This document shows, one piece after another, positions 1 through 18,400 of a stretch of 42,463 bases of DNA. Both the position numbers and the translations under genes were made by a program. The notes under the pieces were generated by a model, which ran no database searches, was not told where the DNA came from, and worked only from the letters and a program-made list of their open reading frames with translations. The stretch is taken from the NCBI GenBank assembly GCA_009602725.1, contig WELB01000128.1:262755-305217 (forward strand), read 5' to 3'. Source of the stretch: Spirogloea muscicola. Its lineage: Eukaryota; Streptophyta; Zygnematophyceae; Spirogloeales; Spirogloeaceae. Position 1 is the stretch's first letter. Each line of letters starts with the position of its first letter.

Positions 1-90
1 GGGAGGAGGGGGGGGTTAGGCGGAGGGGAGGAGGGAGGGAGGAGGGAGGGAGGAGTGAGGGGAGGAGGGGGGGAGGAGGGGGGGCGGGGG
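1..90. repeat. Purine-rich (GGA/GGGA) low-complexity tract
   Basis: Almost uninterrupted G/A sequence made of gga and ggga units on the plus strand. No coding signal. Together with the tandem decamers downstream, it makes the first 540 bases repeat-rich and GC-rich, and I see no supportable gene there. Confidence 0.8.
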
Positions 91-437
91 GGATCTCCGC
101 CGCCCAGTGCGTGCCTCTGTGGCGGGCCCTGGGGCCGCTACATCCGGCGCCGCCGCCAGCTCTGGCGGCCGCCATGGCCGCCGCACCCCGTCGCCGCCTG
201 CCTTACCCGCTAGCGCCCCCCCCCTCCCACTAGATTGGCGGAGAGCTGCCAGATCTGGCCCCACTCGCTTTAGAAGCGCAGCACCCCTTTCCGGTCTGCC
301 AGACGGTGCTTACGTGGCGTCCTGGCAGCACTAGCCAATAGGAGACGCCGGTGCTTGCACGTGGGCTTCGCGGCGCAATCACGCGCCGCGGCGCGCGGAC
401 GTCGGGCGGACGACGGTGGATCTCGTCGGGCGTGAAC

Positions 438-470
438 GTTCGTCGGCGTTCGTCGGCGTTCGTCGGCGTT
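438..470. repeat. Tandem decamer gttcgtcggc, about three copies
   Basis: Three consecutive copies of a 10-bp unit (cgtcggcgtt in another phase). It lies between the GC-rich left edge and the first hairpin repeats. No function is evident. Confidence 0.85.
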
Positions 471-559
471 GGGAGCCCGTCTAACGTGACGGTCTGGGGT
501 TTTCAGCACCTGCAGGCTTTGTGGCCAGTTCATGTTTCTTTTCCCCTCTACTGGAAGAG

Positions 560-2000
560 TCTCTCTTCGTCATTTCTTAGTTGCTCTTCCAGAGGAGGCG
601 AGGGCTGTGAAAGAAAGCAGTGGCTCTCCCAATGGGGCAAGGGCTGTGACAAGCCAGCCCAGAAGAAAGACTTGAGTGGAGGGCAATGGTGTGATCGACC
701 AGCCAAGAAAAAGAATAAACGAATGTCTGAGGGGGCCAGAAAGAGCGCTGAATAGAACAGCTTCTCCAAGGTAAGGAAATGGCTGTGAAAAGCCAGCCCA
801 GAAAGAATGGCCAAGGTCCAACTAGCTGTGAGCAACTAGGCTAAAGCACACAGCGACTAAGCGGCCACCGGGTGCTCAATACCCCCCGTTGAGCACCGCA
901 GGTCAGAGAAAATAGTCTCCAGATAGCGGGGCCCCTCTTCTATAGCCATAGGCTGCAGCCTAAGGGCGCCCAGCACACAGATGCAACGCGTAATGCCATA
1001 GATCTCTGCAACGATATTGACAGGCTCATGCGATACACCTGGACGAGAAAGCTTGGCGCGTTGAACTCGGCCTGCTCCCCTTGGTGATGTCGGGTCCGAC
1101 ACCTCTGGTGTGGGACTGTCGCTTGCTCGGGTGCACAGAGTGCGCCTTGCCATCTCCCTGCAGCGACCATTGGCGTTTGCCGTGCACTTGCATGCCGGCC
1201 AGAGCCTTGGCTGCTACCTCCTGGTTTTGACACCGCCACGGTATCCGCCCTCTACTTTCGAAGCTTGTGCTTTCTTTTTCTGGGCTGGCCACTCACAGCC
1301 ACCGCCCTCTACTGGAAGCGTCTTCTACTTCACTTACGCCAATCTGCATTCGTGGACCAGAGCTTGTTGGGCGTCAGAAGTGATAGAGAGGAGTTTCGTG
1401 CTTTTTGCGCCTTCCGGCCCTCTGAGGCCTTGTTGATTGCTTCTGAGCTGGCCTTTCACAGCCATAGCCTTACACGAAGAGCTCTTTCCTTTGGCCACTC
1501 AGCCATTGCCCCCGCTTGAAAGGGAAAGTGGCCCTCCAAAGGGGCCAAGGGCTGTAAACGGCCAGCCCGAAAAGCATTGACAAGGTCCGAAGGGGCCAAA
1601 AGCGCTTTCTCTATGTTTGCCCGGCAGGATGATTCACTTAAATAACCTCCTGTGAGGAGCCGCAAATCAGAAAGACTGGCAGCCGGAAAGCAATCCCCCT
1701 GACGAAAACCAAAGGCTGCAGCTAGAGCACGCCCAGCACGATGCGAGGCGTGGGCCATGAACGCTGGAGTCATGTTGATGGGCGCATACGAAAGACCTGA
1801 GCTAGCGAGCCAGCAGCATGGAAGTCGGCCTGCTCAGCTTGAAAGAGCCTCTTCTTGTCACACCCACAGCCATCACCCTCCACGCGATGAGTCTCTCTCT
1901 TCGAGCCTTGTTCATTCTTGTTCTGGGCTGGCCAATCACAGCCATCGCCCACTACTGGAAGAGTCTGACTTCTTCTTGCTCGTGGCTGCGGCATCGGTTG
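560..2000. mobile_element. Repeat cluster 1: decayed retroelement tails and hairpin units
   Basis: Hairpin units of the window-wide family occur near 604, 640, 782, 1281, 1448, 1545 and 1924, in both orientations. They carry the signature ggctg...cagcc, with gacaaggt or ccttgtc on one side and an agagcc box on the other. Open frames here (for example 548-835 minus and 1265-1519 plus) are readings through these hairpins, recognisable by peptides such as FWAGFSQP or FLGWP, and are not genes. No intact transposase or reverse transcriptase was found. Confidence 0.65.
1640..1850 (-). pseudogene. Retroelement C-terminal tail remnant
   Basis: On the minus strand, a GSLAQVFRMR-like block is followed after a disruption by RAGRALAAAFGFRQGD and SDLRLLTGGY. 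This matches the better-preserved copies at 23094-23451 and 24311-24580. The terminal stop codon is lost, so the frame reads on into an adjacent hairpin unit. It is a fragment of the C-terminal end only. Confidence 0.6.
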
Positions 2001-2052
2001 CGGTCGCGGTCTAGGTCGCGGTCACGGTCGCGGTCGCGGTCGCGGTCGCGGC
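1996..2052. repeat. Hexamer minisatellite cggtcg
   Basis: About nine imperfect copies of a 6-bp unit (ggtcgc in another phase), directly downstream of a hairpin unit. In one frame it encodes an Arg/Ser run, which explains the long plus-strand frame here. I read it as simple-sequence expansion, not as an SR protein. Confidence 0.85.
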
Positions 2053-2400
2053 GGGCCGCCCGAAGCAGAGGAGTGCCTCCCCGGCTCCGCCAGAGTAGGA
2101 CCTCATCTAGCGGGGGGCCAGATCCAGCGGCCCGTCGCCAAATCTAGCCGAAATCTGCACCCTCCCTTGGGGCGCCGCCAGAAGAAGCCCGTGCCGCCAA
2201 AACTGGTAGCGCCGCCAGGCTGGGCACCTGATCCCCCTCGAGTCTGGCGGCGACACCGAAGCGGCGGCGCCAGCCCCAGCCTGCAGCTCCCCCCCCGCTA
2301 ACCGCCTGCAGCTTCGGGCTGGCCAGCCATGGCTGCCATGGCTGCCGCGCCGCCAAGGCCTGCACCTCCCTCTCCCGCCTGCCGGTTCGGTATAGGGCAA

Positions 2401-2520
2401 TCAGTTAGCGACCTCTACATGCTGACTCGTGGGTACTGAGCGAGGATCAGCTTAACAGCAGCAGGTTATGTACATCTGCCAATCTGCTTGCCTTTGTACT
2501 TGGCCACTCAGGCCCTCCAT
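2401..2520 (+). mobile_element. Retroelement 3' tail next to the acyl-AMP ligase gene
   Basis: The plus strand encodes SVSDLYMLTRGY followed by TGA at 2437-2439. The sequence beyond it matches the outer part of the inverted pair at 32281 and 34591, including a shared stretch reading tgcttgcctttgtacttggc. The tail stops being recognisable about 50 bp before the start codon of the ligase at 2567. The 5' flank of that gene is therefore transposon-derived, at least in part. Confidence 0.7.
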
Positions 2521-2566
2521 AACTCAACACGCACGCCATTCCTCGCCTGCAGCTCGCTCGCCCGCC

Positions 2567-8123
<5,557 letters not shown>

Positions 8124-8487
8124 CATCTGAAAGCTAAGGTTGGCAAGCTTAGAATCTGCTGGCAGAAAGTACTGCTGCTGACTATAAGAAGGTCAAAGTC
8201 AGTGCTCAATCTGGTTGCCATAGAGTATCCCTTCAACCACATCCTAAGCTGCATGTATCTGTCATTACAGGCCATGCAAGCAAACGATCCAATCACCAAA
8301 ACATCTTGACTATCATCAAATTAATTGGACAAACAATGTTACATCAATTGGTGTCAACATTCCGCATATTACTTGCCACAGCATAGTGCGGGTAACATAT
8401 TGCATGTCATCTAGGTGATAAAATTGCGTCTGTATGGTGGAGACTGCGGTTGCCACAGATATTCATACTCTTCTCTGAAGAGAGACA
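8124..8487. other. Convergent intergenic spacer, ligase / GCP2
   Basis: 364 bp between two convergent stop codons, moderately AT-rich compared with the coding exons. It should hold both polyadenylation regions. I see no repeat or RNA gene in it. Confidence 0.6.
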
Positions 8488-11400
8488 CTAATCTTGAGAG
8501 TAGGTGTTGCTGTGGAGTCGCTTTGCCAGCCGACTAAGGCTTGGTTCTGAGGATGCAGCAGACACAAGCATGGCAATTGTGTCCTTAAGCTCCAGACTGA
8601 ATATTGTGTCTAGACTCCTGCAAAAATGTGAAGCGAAATTAGCACAGGTACACAGCATTACAGCTCTCACAGTTGCCTCATCTCATTGACTACCCACGCC
8701 AAGTTTGCAAGTGCAAGATGCTCTAAGATTGTCTATGAGAATGAAGACATTAGCGCACATTCAGAAATACAAACCAATCCACCAATCACTAATTCATGCT
8801 GACAGGATTACTAATAGACTAAATAGACTTAACATTTCTATGACCAAATAGCCAGCACTTACCCCATTGCATCTGCAAGTGCTGCTCTGTCAGCAGCCTC
8901 TCTGACTCTTTTCACATGTTCCTGCAAATCTTTGGCCTTTCTTTCCCTCTCCGCAGTAGCAGACTTTTTGTCACTCACTTTGAACCTTACAATGGATATG
9001 AGAGGCTCGTGATCCAGGCTTGACAGCTCAACGAAAAACCTTCTCATCTCAACAGTGTACTTTAAGCAGGTATTGATTTGCTTGTAAAGTTTCTGCACAA
9101 CAGCAATCTGATACAAGTCATGCAAGCCATCTGACTGCGCACCAGGGCAATAAGGAGAAAGAGGTCCATGCTGTTGTGCAGGTACAATCACTTGAACCAG
9201 CACACTAGGATGTTAATAAGGACAGTCCTTCCAAAGCATACTACTAAATTGATGTATTTGACTGCCCTTGGCCTTGTGAATTCAATGCATGTTAAGTGGA
9301 CTTGTCCTGAAAGAAAGTATCTCTTGACTTACTCTAAACAGCTTAGGATGCTGCAGAAGGCACTGTGCCAGGCAACCATTCAGAAATTCATTGTGATGAT
9401 CCATTACCTATGCACGGCGCAGATCAATCTTCCCATTAGTATGTAGATACATGTCGGTACACACTTTTCATCGGCAGATTGAATAGGTGTATTTGCCACT
9501 GCAGCAGCTGCATTATGTACCTATGCCAGTGCATCAGCTTTAGAATACTCTTCCAGCAGAAGAGCTGCTCGAAGACCACACTGACACCAAACTTTGCCTC
9601 TATTGCTACTTGACAGTACATGCATGGACCTGCCCTGACCTCATCCACACTCTTGCATTCTGCAATTTTCACAACCATGGTGTACCACCTCGGCTCCAGA
9701 ACCTTCCTTGCAACATGGCATAAAGCTCTTAATCAGAGGGGCTGATGATATCATGTGCAAGATGGAATTTCCTGTTTACCTTCAAACAAAGCAGACCACT
9801 TTTTCCCAATTGACGACATCACAGAACCAAAAATGGTTGCTCTTACAAGTCAGGTGACCATTTAGTGGTCATGCTAGAATTGTAACTCCAGACGACACTG
9901 CTAAGTCGATATTCTCCTCAGCTGCGGACGTCCATGATAAATATGGAAGGAGGCGTCCTACCTCGTAGGTGCTGTACTGTTGCAGATTTCTGATGAAGTG
10001 CAGCATCTGCTGGCACAGCAGGTATGATCGGGCTAGGGCAGTTTCCTTAATTTCAAGCACCCTTGTACCCTGACATCGCACAATATAGTATGTTAAAATT
10101 ACTTACAAGATTCCAGCTGCTTTTGAAGAATGGATGAATAGAATCTGTCATGAATTATTCTCCATGCATGCTTTCGGATGTGCGTCTCACAGCATTCAAA
10201 CCTGGAAAATACCTGGTGGGCATGCCACGTGTCACCTAGCTGACGTTCTGCATGCTTGCAAAGGAACAAGAATCTGAATAGATACTGATACTTTGTCAGG
10301 GCTTCTTTTGAGAGAATGAGCGATGTTGGCCAAGAAGTCTGCATAACAACATTTCCGAGAAATTGCTATATCATTGTGCGGAATCAGCATCAGTTTTCAT
10401 GGCAATATGAAAAGGTGCAAAATAGGTACGCAGCTGTCCAAAAACGATAACCAAACATCGCCGCCTTACGTGCTGATCTGCATATCCTTAATTACATGCG
10501 AACGTACTTGAAGGGGCTGTATTGTGGCAGTTCATGGTTGCATGACCAGCAAAGCGCCAAACTAAGTATTTCTTGTATAAGCGATGTGACTTGCAGCAGC
10601 TCATGCTGTTAGTCCTTTGCTATAGCAAAGCATGAGGACAACAGGAGGTATTGTGAGGAGGTTGTTATAAGGAAAGCTCCAAGTATGGTTGATCATGCAA
10701 CTGACCTTAATGTTCAGGGTGACAGTGTCAATGCCTGTTATTGCTCCTGCAACTGTTGCCCATGATGTTCGGGGGCTGCTCACTTGGCGAAGTGGGAGGT
10801 CTACTGACGACGAATCAAGAGGTGAAAGAGGTGAGGTGGATGTCTGGTCTTGGGTGTGCAGCTGATTTACAAGAGAGACGGTGTCCTGCATTGGTAGCAT
10901 ATAGTGTGTGAATGAGCAACTGATAGTCTACCAGAATGGGCAGCTCGAAGATCATCAAGAAGAAGTGGGCCTAGGCACAAGGCCATTCTTACCTGTCTTA
11001 TACAACACGACTAATGTCGCAACGATGCTGATACTAATTGCTATAAGCATTGTAACAGGATGTTGAGCCACAGACCAGTAGCTGATGCAGAAGCCATTGC
11101 AACTCACATATTAATATCCTACATCTGCATGGTATCTTACCATGCAGCAGGTAACGTCTTCGTGATAAGGATCTGAAGCAAGGGATGAAGACTTGACTGC
11201 TAATTCCAGAAGGGCCTGCAAGAAGTCCAACCTTGGCATGCTATAAGCTGACTGCTGTATCCAGCAAAGATTGCCTAGTGATGAAGCAAAAGGTACAGGC
11301 ATATCCGGACCTGAAGTGTTGTCAGATGGATGAGCTTCGGGCGCTTCAGCAGTTCCTCCTTGGCTGTGTCCATGAAGTGATTGAGAAAGTCGCTCTGTCA

Positions 11401-14400
11401 CATGAAAGGCCGCAGTATGATGATGACTATGGATGCATCATCTTCATCATAATTGCAGATCAGTATTGTCTTGGCTCCAAGTCAAGCCCTAGCTCACGAG
11501 CAAATGCAGCCTGCACTTCCGATACCTGGTCAAGGAGGAAGAAATGCTTGACAGTGCGAAGTCGACCAATCAAATCACCCTGCAATTGAACCATCGTCAA
11601 TAGCACATTGAATTACAATGTTGGCAGGTACAATCCATCCTCGAATCTAGGTCACAGGGCCCAAAGAAAACGCAATCACCACGCAACCAAAACATGAAAA
11701 TTGCAAAATCTCAGCATCTGGCTAATTGAGGAAGAAGTGTGAAGCAGATTGAGATCTTACTTTCTTCACGATGACATCAACCAAGGCTTGGCTAGCCGTT
11801 GCATGTGCTACGTGCAGTTGTTCTAGGTAGACTCTTTCCCAGTCGCTGCGTCCCATTACCAAGCCCTCTGACGAGGGAACCTAAGACATTGCGAAAGTTG
11901 GCGGCAATAATTGGTCTAAAACTATGTCAAATTTTGAGCTTTGCGCCAGCATAAGCATCTAGGCATTGCAAACCCCTGCTCTGCCTCCCAGTGATGCGGC
12001 AATACAGGCTATGGTCAGGTACCTTAACCGGCTCTCCACATTCTTGAAGGGCGTTCAGGTACTTTCCAGTTGTAAGGATGAGCTCAGCAGAGGACGCGAG
12101 AAATACGGGCATATCTGACTTTAGCTTATAGCGTCCCCGCCAATACTGTGCGGAAGTCTCCTCTTCTGATATGTCCTAGTGAGTTTCAGCGAGAGGCAAG
12201 ACACTCTCAGATACAGTGATGCATATGTAAAGCTGACCAAATATAAGGAGCTAATACGCATGCCTGAACCCTAAACCCTCCATCGAGGGAAATGGATACT
12301 TTAGAATACTTAGCAGGAATTAACACCTCAGCTTCCCATTGATCACCAGATCCTTTCTCTGCTCATACCCTTACCTTTCCAATAGCATGGTCCTCTTCGA
12401 TGAGAAATTCTCCTTCAGGGTCATCAATGACACCCTCACATACCCACCTATACCAGAAACAGCATGACCAATGCTTGTACATACTTATGTACTTCGACAG
12501 TGTAGCAATCCTGCTAAGCTAGCTCCACTAAACAACCCATTCAATGCTTGTACTACATGGCCTTGTGCGTGCTTTTAACAAAATTGAGCTCTATGCCTGA
12601 GCTTTAAGCGATTCCTGATCAGCACTGCTGAGTATATGAGCAGGTAGAGCTCTATGGCATTACAAGCCCATGATGGCATCGGTGCTGGGGGAGGAAAAAA
12701 ACCACACTGCACCTTTGCAATGAATGGAAGTAAGGCATACTTGATGCAAAAAGCAAGCCTTGTAGCAAAACCCTTGCACTTGTGTCACCTCCTAAGAGCA
12801 TCACCTGGGTGGCAGTAGCAGTCAAAGCGAGGAGGAATGAGTCCTTGCACAAGAGAATGAAGTGAGCAACCCCTCCAGGGAGGCCTCTAGTCGTACGCAA
12901 GCAACTACTATGGCAGACCCATTGCCTTTAGTATGCCTGAACGATAGCACCAGCTTGACCCAGCTTGAGCTCAGAGCCTATAACATGCTGGTGATGTAGC
13001 AGCTCATCTGGCATGAAGAGTTGACCAAGCAATGGCGGCTAAATGCCTTGCTCCTAGCAGGCTTCTCTTTCAACATGGATCAAAGGAAGGACTGAGGAGT
13101 CTGACTCCATTGACTGCTGCTACTTGCAGTAAGGATTGGAAGCCCATGCCTGCTGCTGAAGGAGGTTCAAGATTGCTGCACCAAAGAGTGACTCTTTATT
13201 GATGGTTGTGACAAGCTCGGCTAGGAGTCTCATAGGCTGAATGACGGGCTGGTGCAGGACAGGAATGACTCAATGGCAGGTAGCATCATTTGCAGGTGGC
13301 GAGTGAATGATGAAATCTTCTGCATGTTAGACGCATACATGAGCTCGAAGCAGCTTTGCTGGTCTAAGGCAAAGTCGCTCGAAGGAAATAAAAAGCATCA
13401 CTTATGCTTGTCAGATAGGTACTTGCCACATAATCACCTGACAATACAGCCACAACCTTTGCAGCGAGAGCTTCCCAATTTTTAGTTGGTGTTCCAACTG
13501 GGCTACTGTGACATTGAAGTCCTGCAAAGAACAGCAAAAAGCAGACACAGACAACGTGATCACACATCTCAAATCCAGCAGGGACCGAGCCTACAATGTT
13601 TGGGCCTTGCTTTTGTATGCAATATACTGTTAAAATTGCCCTTCTTTCATCAACTTCCAGACATGTCAAGGTTGAAATCGACAGTAGTATGCCAGCAAAG
13701 GCATGTTATACCCAGGAAACAGAACAAATAACAGCAATGAGGAGATAGTGACATCCACAGCAGTGTTTAAAGGTGACAGATTACCTTCAAGAATCTGTCA
13801 AGTGCTGAAGCGAGAGCACGGCTTACAAGGCCATATTCAAAACCAAGTCGAGCTTTTACGAATTCAACAATTGCTTTGTGATTTTGACACAAGGGCATCA
13901 CTCGTCTTACTACCTCCTGTAATTGCAACCACCAGCAAGCATCAACCACTGGAGCAATTGCAGCAGTGTATTGCAGATCCCTCGGTTGTCAAATCATGCC
14001 CATGAGCAGCTAGTATACTGGGATATGATTCGGGAAACATCGTCAGGCTTGTGTCAACAAGATAAGCTGCAGCAGCAGATGCTTATAGTCTTAGCCCATG
14101 GCATACCTGGACAGACATTTCAAAGGAGCTGTCTGGGTCAAATACTAGAATATTGTTCGTCTCTCCGAAGTATTTCCCTTTGATATTGATCATGGCAGCG
14201 AGTATCTCCTCCATAATGCATAACTGCACTATTGCCAGACATATCAGCTTCTATCTTGCTCTGTCCTATTATTGTGGCATACACTTCACAACCCTGCTGT
14301 CCTGTGGACCTCAATGGCAGATTCAAGTGTGACCATTGTTGATGTGAGATGTCACAGTACTGGAAGCTGTAATCTACTTCCGATGCAACGATCTTGGTAG

Positions 14401-14857
14401 TACAGATGTTAAGGACTGCAACAAGGCCAGCATGATTGACAGCTAGTGCTTGGCTGCACTCAGAATGGTTTAGTTGGTACCTTAAAAATGACTGGCAACT
14501 GCAGAAGCAAGTATATTATGACCCACAATGACTACTGACATTCCTTCCTTATCTTCCCTAACGATCTGCCCCCGGACATGTTCTTATACAAGACAGTAGC
14601 ACACAAGGTTGGAGTCACTGGAGAGCGTACCGCATCCTCGGCGTACTTATTACCGCCCTTCTGCACTCCTGATGTATATCCATCTTCTGAGCTAAAGTCA
14701 ACCGCCATCACCATGGTAATAACGACTGCCTCTGGCGAGCTATGCTACACTCTGCTTCACTTCATTCTGCGATTCAAGACAGTCGGAGAGACTGGCTTGA
14801 GCCGCCACTACAGCGAGCTTGCTTTGCGCCTCGTATGAGCTCCGTGAAGTCCCTCAT
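8488..14857 (-). CDS. GCP2: Gamma-tubulin complex component 2 (GCP2/Spc97 family, multi-exon)
   Basis: Core subunit of the gamma-tubulin small complex that nucleates microtubules. Minus-strand exons match GCP2 in order: [14 protein letters not shown] (about 14107-14223); [20 protein letters not shown] (13785-13916); [20 protein letters not shown] (13438-13521); [15 protein letters not shown] (from 13248); [20 protein letters not shown] (about 12711-12807); [18 protein letters not shown] (about 12385-12460); [20 protein letters not shown] (around 12070); [17 protein letters not shown] (around 11560); [19 protein letters not shown] (about 11308-11395); [12 protein letters not shown] (around 11200); [20 protein letters not shown] then [12 protein letters not shown] (10205-10340); [16 protein letters not shown] (about 9975-10075); LEPRWYTMV (about 9630-9700); [19 protein letters not shown] (about 9345-9412); an [13 protein letters not shown] exon (around 8900); and the last exon ending at the TAG at 8488-8490. 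The N terminus is unresolved: the start at 14857 ([10 protein letters not shown]) is a guess, and exons between 14230 and 14857 were not identified. Confidence 0.9.
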
Positions 14858-15450
14858 GACATGCGCACCACCACCTCAGTAAGCAACACCTCCTCAATAG
14901 CAAGTTCTGGCAGCAGCACGACTGGCCTCCACAGCCTCTCTCCAGAGCCACGGTTCTTGCCAGCCTCGCGGAACGCGCATTGACGTAAGCTGCGCCTCCC
15001 GCAGCTGAGACACCTGCGGACGCCGCGGGCGCGGCGGCGACGGCGGCTGCGGCGACGGCGGCGACGGCGGCGGCGGCGGCGGCGGCTTCGAACCAAAGTT
15101 ACTCTACCTCTGGAAATCGAAATCGTTTGGGCGGGAAGGTCGAATGGCCTCCGAGGGCTCCCCACCTCGGGAGTCAATCGACAAGGAGTCGGAACGGCAA
15201 GTTTGTGCAGAAGATAGACGGCCTCAAGCTAAAATTCCGTCATGCATTAGTCCCCTACCGCTCGGTTATACCGTGCCGGCGTCACTGGGCCTGCCTCGGT
15301 TCAGCTTCCTATCTGCAAACAGTCGGGCGTGCTAACGACAAGCTGGACCTCGAGTCCACTGCTCTCCCGACATAGCCCCGCCACTCCCGATTTGCGCCCG
15401 CGTTGATTTCCCGAGGCACGACGGTGGGGACTGCCCATCTCCCAGGCGCC
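14858..15450. promoter_or_regulatory. Divergent promoter region between GCP2 and the BRCT-PHD gene
   Basis: Roughly 590 bp separate the putative GCP2 start from the BRCT-PHD start codon on the opposite strand. It contains a CGG/GGC-rich block (about 15025-15090) that explains an arginine-rich reading on the minus strand. No TATA box stands out. A shared bidirectional promoter is inferred from position only. Confidence 0.5.
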
Positions 15451-18400
15451 ATGGCCATCGCAGTCGCCGCCGCTGCCGGCAGTCCTCAGCGCCGACGGCC
15501 GTCAGCCGGCGGCCCCTCCCCACCGCCGCCGATCCGCCCGATGGCTGCTCCGGCAGCGCCCGCCGCCGCCGACGGCGGGGGCATCTTCCGCGGCATCACG
15601 ACCGTGCTGGCGGGCTTCACCGAGCTGACGGAGCGCCAGGTGCTGCAGGGCCGCCCAGCCAGCCTCTCCTCAATGCTTGGCTCCCAGCGTCCGCCGTCTA
15701 CATCCTGACCCTTGCTCCGAGCTGCGCCACGGCGTCCCCAAGCGCCAAGCCTCCTTGTCCACTGCACTGTCGATTGGTCCTAGTAGAACACCTCCAGCTT
15801 GTGATGTTTGAGAAGTAGACGTTTGAAGGTCAGCTGTCGAGCCTGATATGACCGACAATCGTGTTAAGCCTATGCATCGAGTCAAGGAGAGACGTGGTTA
15901 TCGATATTTGAAGCACTGTAGAGGCTCCTGTTCTAGTGTCAGGCGCAACTCATTGCATAAGTGCATCCAGGTGGCTGCTACGATCAAAGAGCATGGGGGC
16001 AACGTGCTGAGCAGATATGATACGTCGTGCTCTCACGTGATCGTTTTCAACCTTGCTCTGGTAGGATCCCTTCAGCCTGCATACAATCAGAAGAACTTGT
16101 GTGACAAGTCTTGTGCGCAAAACAAAGCGAGTAGAAACAAGTAGCACACTTATTCTACAAGCAGTGTCCCTAGATGATTGCATATCCAAAGGCCTTCCAT
16201 GCTGACAGGCTGGCATCTCTTGGTCTTCGTAGGGTGATCCTATCTGCATGGCAGCCAAGAAGGATAGAAAGGTGCTGGTGACCAACCGATGGGTAGAGGA
16301 CTGCTTGACCGCTAAGATGGCAATTGCTCCTGGCAAGGTGAGCGCCTCAGTGCCGTTTGTTTTACACAGAATTGAGATGAATTGCATCATCCAAGTACGT
16401 GCCTTACAGTAATGCAAAGTTGTAGTATCGCTGTTCTTAGTGACAGTGCTGAGAAGGCCTGCTAAGACTGCACAAAAGGCTCGCTGCTGGTTGTGCAGAT
16501 TCTGTACCAGCCTGTGAAGGACGTCAAAGGCATTCCTTCCGCATCTGAGTTTGTCATCTCCCTCACTGGATATCAGGGCAAGCTCCGCCGTGACATCGTG
16601 GTCTGTTCCGTTCTCAATCTCTTGTTCCTTGGACCTCCTCTTTTCACATTAGGCATGCAGACGACAATTGTTGCTCAAATTGACCTGACTCTTACTTGTT
16701 GGGCTTCCACTCGGGACTCCGACAAGAAATTCCTGAAGGTCAATGTGATCCTGTGAATGATGCTGCACATCTAGCAATTTTTATTATATTGCATGCTCTT
16801 CCTTTGTGTAGCTTCTGGCAGAGATGATGGGAGCTACATTCTCCAAGCAACTTCATGCCAATCGTGTCACTCACCTGATCTGCTGCAGATTTGAAGGTCT
16901 CTGCCGCACCTTTGCTACCTGCCCCTGCTGCAGGAACTTTAGACTCAGGCTTGGGGTGCTGGGAAGCAGATGCATTATAAGTCCTCCACAGATGTCGTGC
17001 TAGCAGTCGAGTTGGTGCTAGTTGGGATGGCTGCTATTCTTTGAAATGCTTCAATATCGTCTAACAGATTAAAGCGCTGCTAATTTCCAGGTGAGAAGTA
17101 CAGCTTGGCGAGGAAGACAGGTCGCATTGTCATTACTAATCATCTCTGGCTTGAAGATTGGTGAGCAGCTTATGCACTAGAAATCGATTGCCAAGCTCTG
17201 TGTCAGTATTTTGCCATGCTCAGCAAATACAAGTACAGCAGCAATTGTGTAAATTTTCAATACATTTGGCCAGGACGAAAGCATTTGCATGCGTACACAC
17301 TACAATCAGAATATGACCAATTGTCGCAATTCTGCAAGCAGCTTGCGCTTCTGGGAGGTGCTCCCGCCCGATAAATACTGTGCAAGGTATGGGCCCACTT
17401 CCAGATTGCTCAATCCACTGTCACTGATGCAAGTGAGTGTAGGTAAGACCTTGACAAGAGCTCCCTTTTTGCAGTCACCCAGTCTGCTGTTCTCCTGCTG
17501 CAGTGGTGATGATGTCATCAAGAGCGAGGTAGAGGCAGCACAGCTGGTCGCTGAAGGCTCAGACAGGATGCCTCTGGATCGCGCCAACGCAGATGCTGCA
17601 AAGGACACGAACAACCATGAAGCTGTTGGGATGGCTGTGGAGATTACAAGAACAGCTGCAGGAGCAGCAGCTGATGTGGACTTGGACGCTCTTACTCAGC
17701 CAGAAGACGACCCTGACGAAGCGGTGACATTTGAGCAGGGCGAAGTCGAGTCAGTGCCCTCTGTTTCTGTGCGTGAGAAGACCGTGGATGCAGGCGTGTC
17801 GACGAGGCCCTGTGACCCGCTGGTTCTAACACCTAGCTCCACAGCAGTAAAGCAGTCCACAAGTACGTGCCAAGCTCCTGCCTTCGAACAGGCTCCCAGC
17901 CACCAAGAAGCATTAAGTGGTGACAGGTGGAGTAATAGTGATCTGCTCGGTGCTAGGCAGGTCACTCATGATGAAGCCACAGGGAGTGTTGTCGATGACA
18001 AGCAAGTTGGTCAGCTTCGGAACATCCAGAGTCTCACCAATAATTTGCCTGATGAGAAGGCTGAGCAAGAAAGAGGGAGAGGTGTTGACCAGGTCAACAG
18101 ACAAAAGCAGGGACCCGAGACAGGTTGTGCTCAGGAGTCTGCAAAGCAAGCGGGCATACCTCTTCCCTCGAAGTCAGCGCGGTCAGGGAGGTGGAGGCAA
18201 GTGAATCGTGACGATGAGTGGCTCGTGTACACCCGCGATGCAAGCGAGACCGAGAGGTCCCTCAAGGCCGGCGTCAACAGCAGGGATATTGGCTTCAGTC
18301 TAGCTAGCAAGAATCTTGGCAGCAGGTCTGAAGGTGATGGAGCCGCTCTGTGGTGCGCCAAGGACGACAGAGATACGCCTTCATCTCGGCAAGCAGGTGA

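Noticed and set aside
15040-15177. Arginine-rich frame on the minus strand as a protein N terminus
   Set aside because: It is a reading of a CGG/GGC trinucleotide run with no domain, and it lies in the divergent spacer.
15403-15450. Upstream in-frame extension of the BRCT-PHD protein (MISRGTTVGTAHLPG)
   Set aside because: The first triplet of that frame is not a clear ATG start and the extension adds no conserved sequence; the ATG at 15451 leads straight into the Ala/Pro-rich N terminus.
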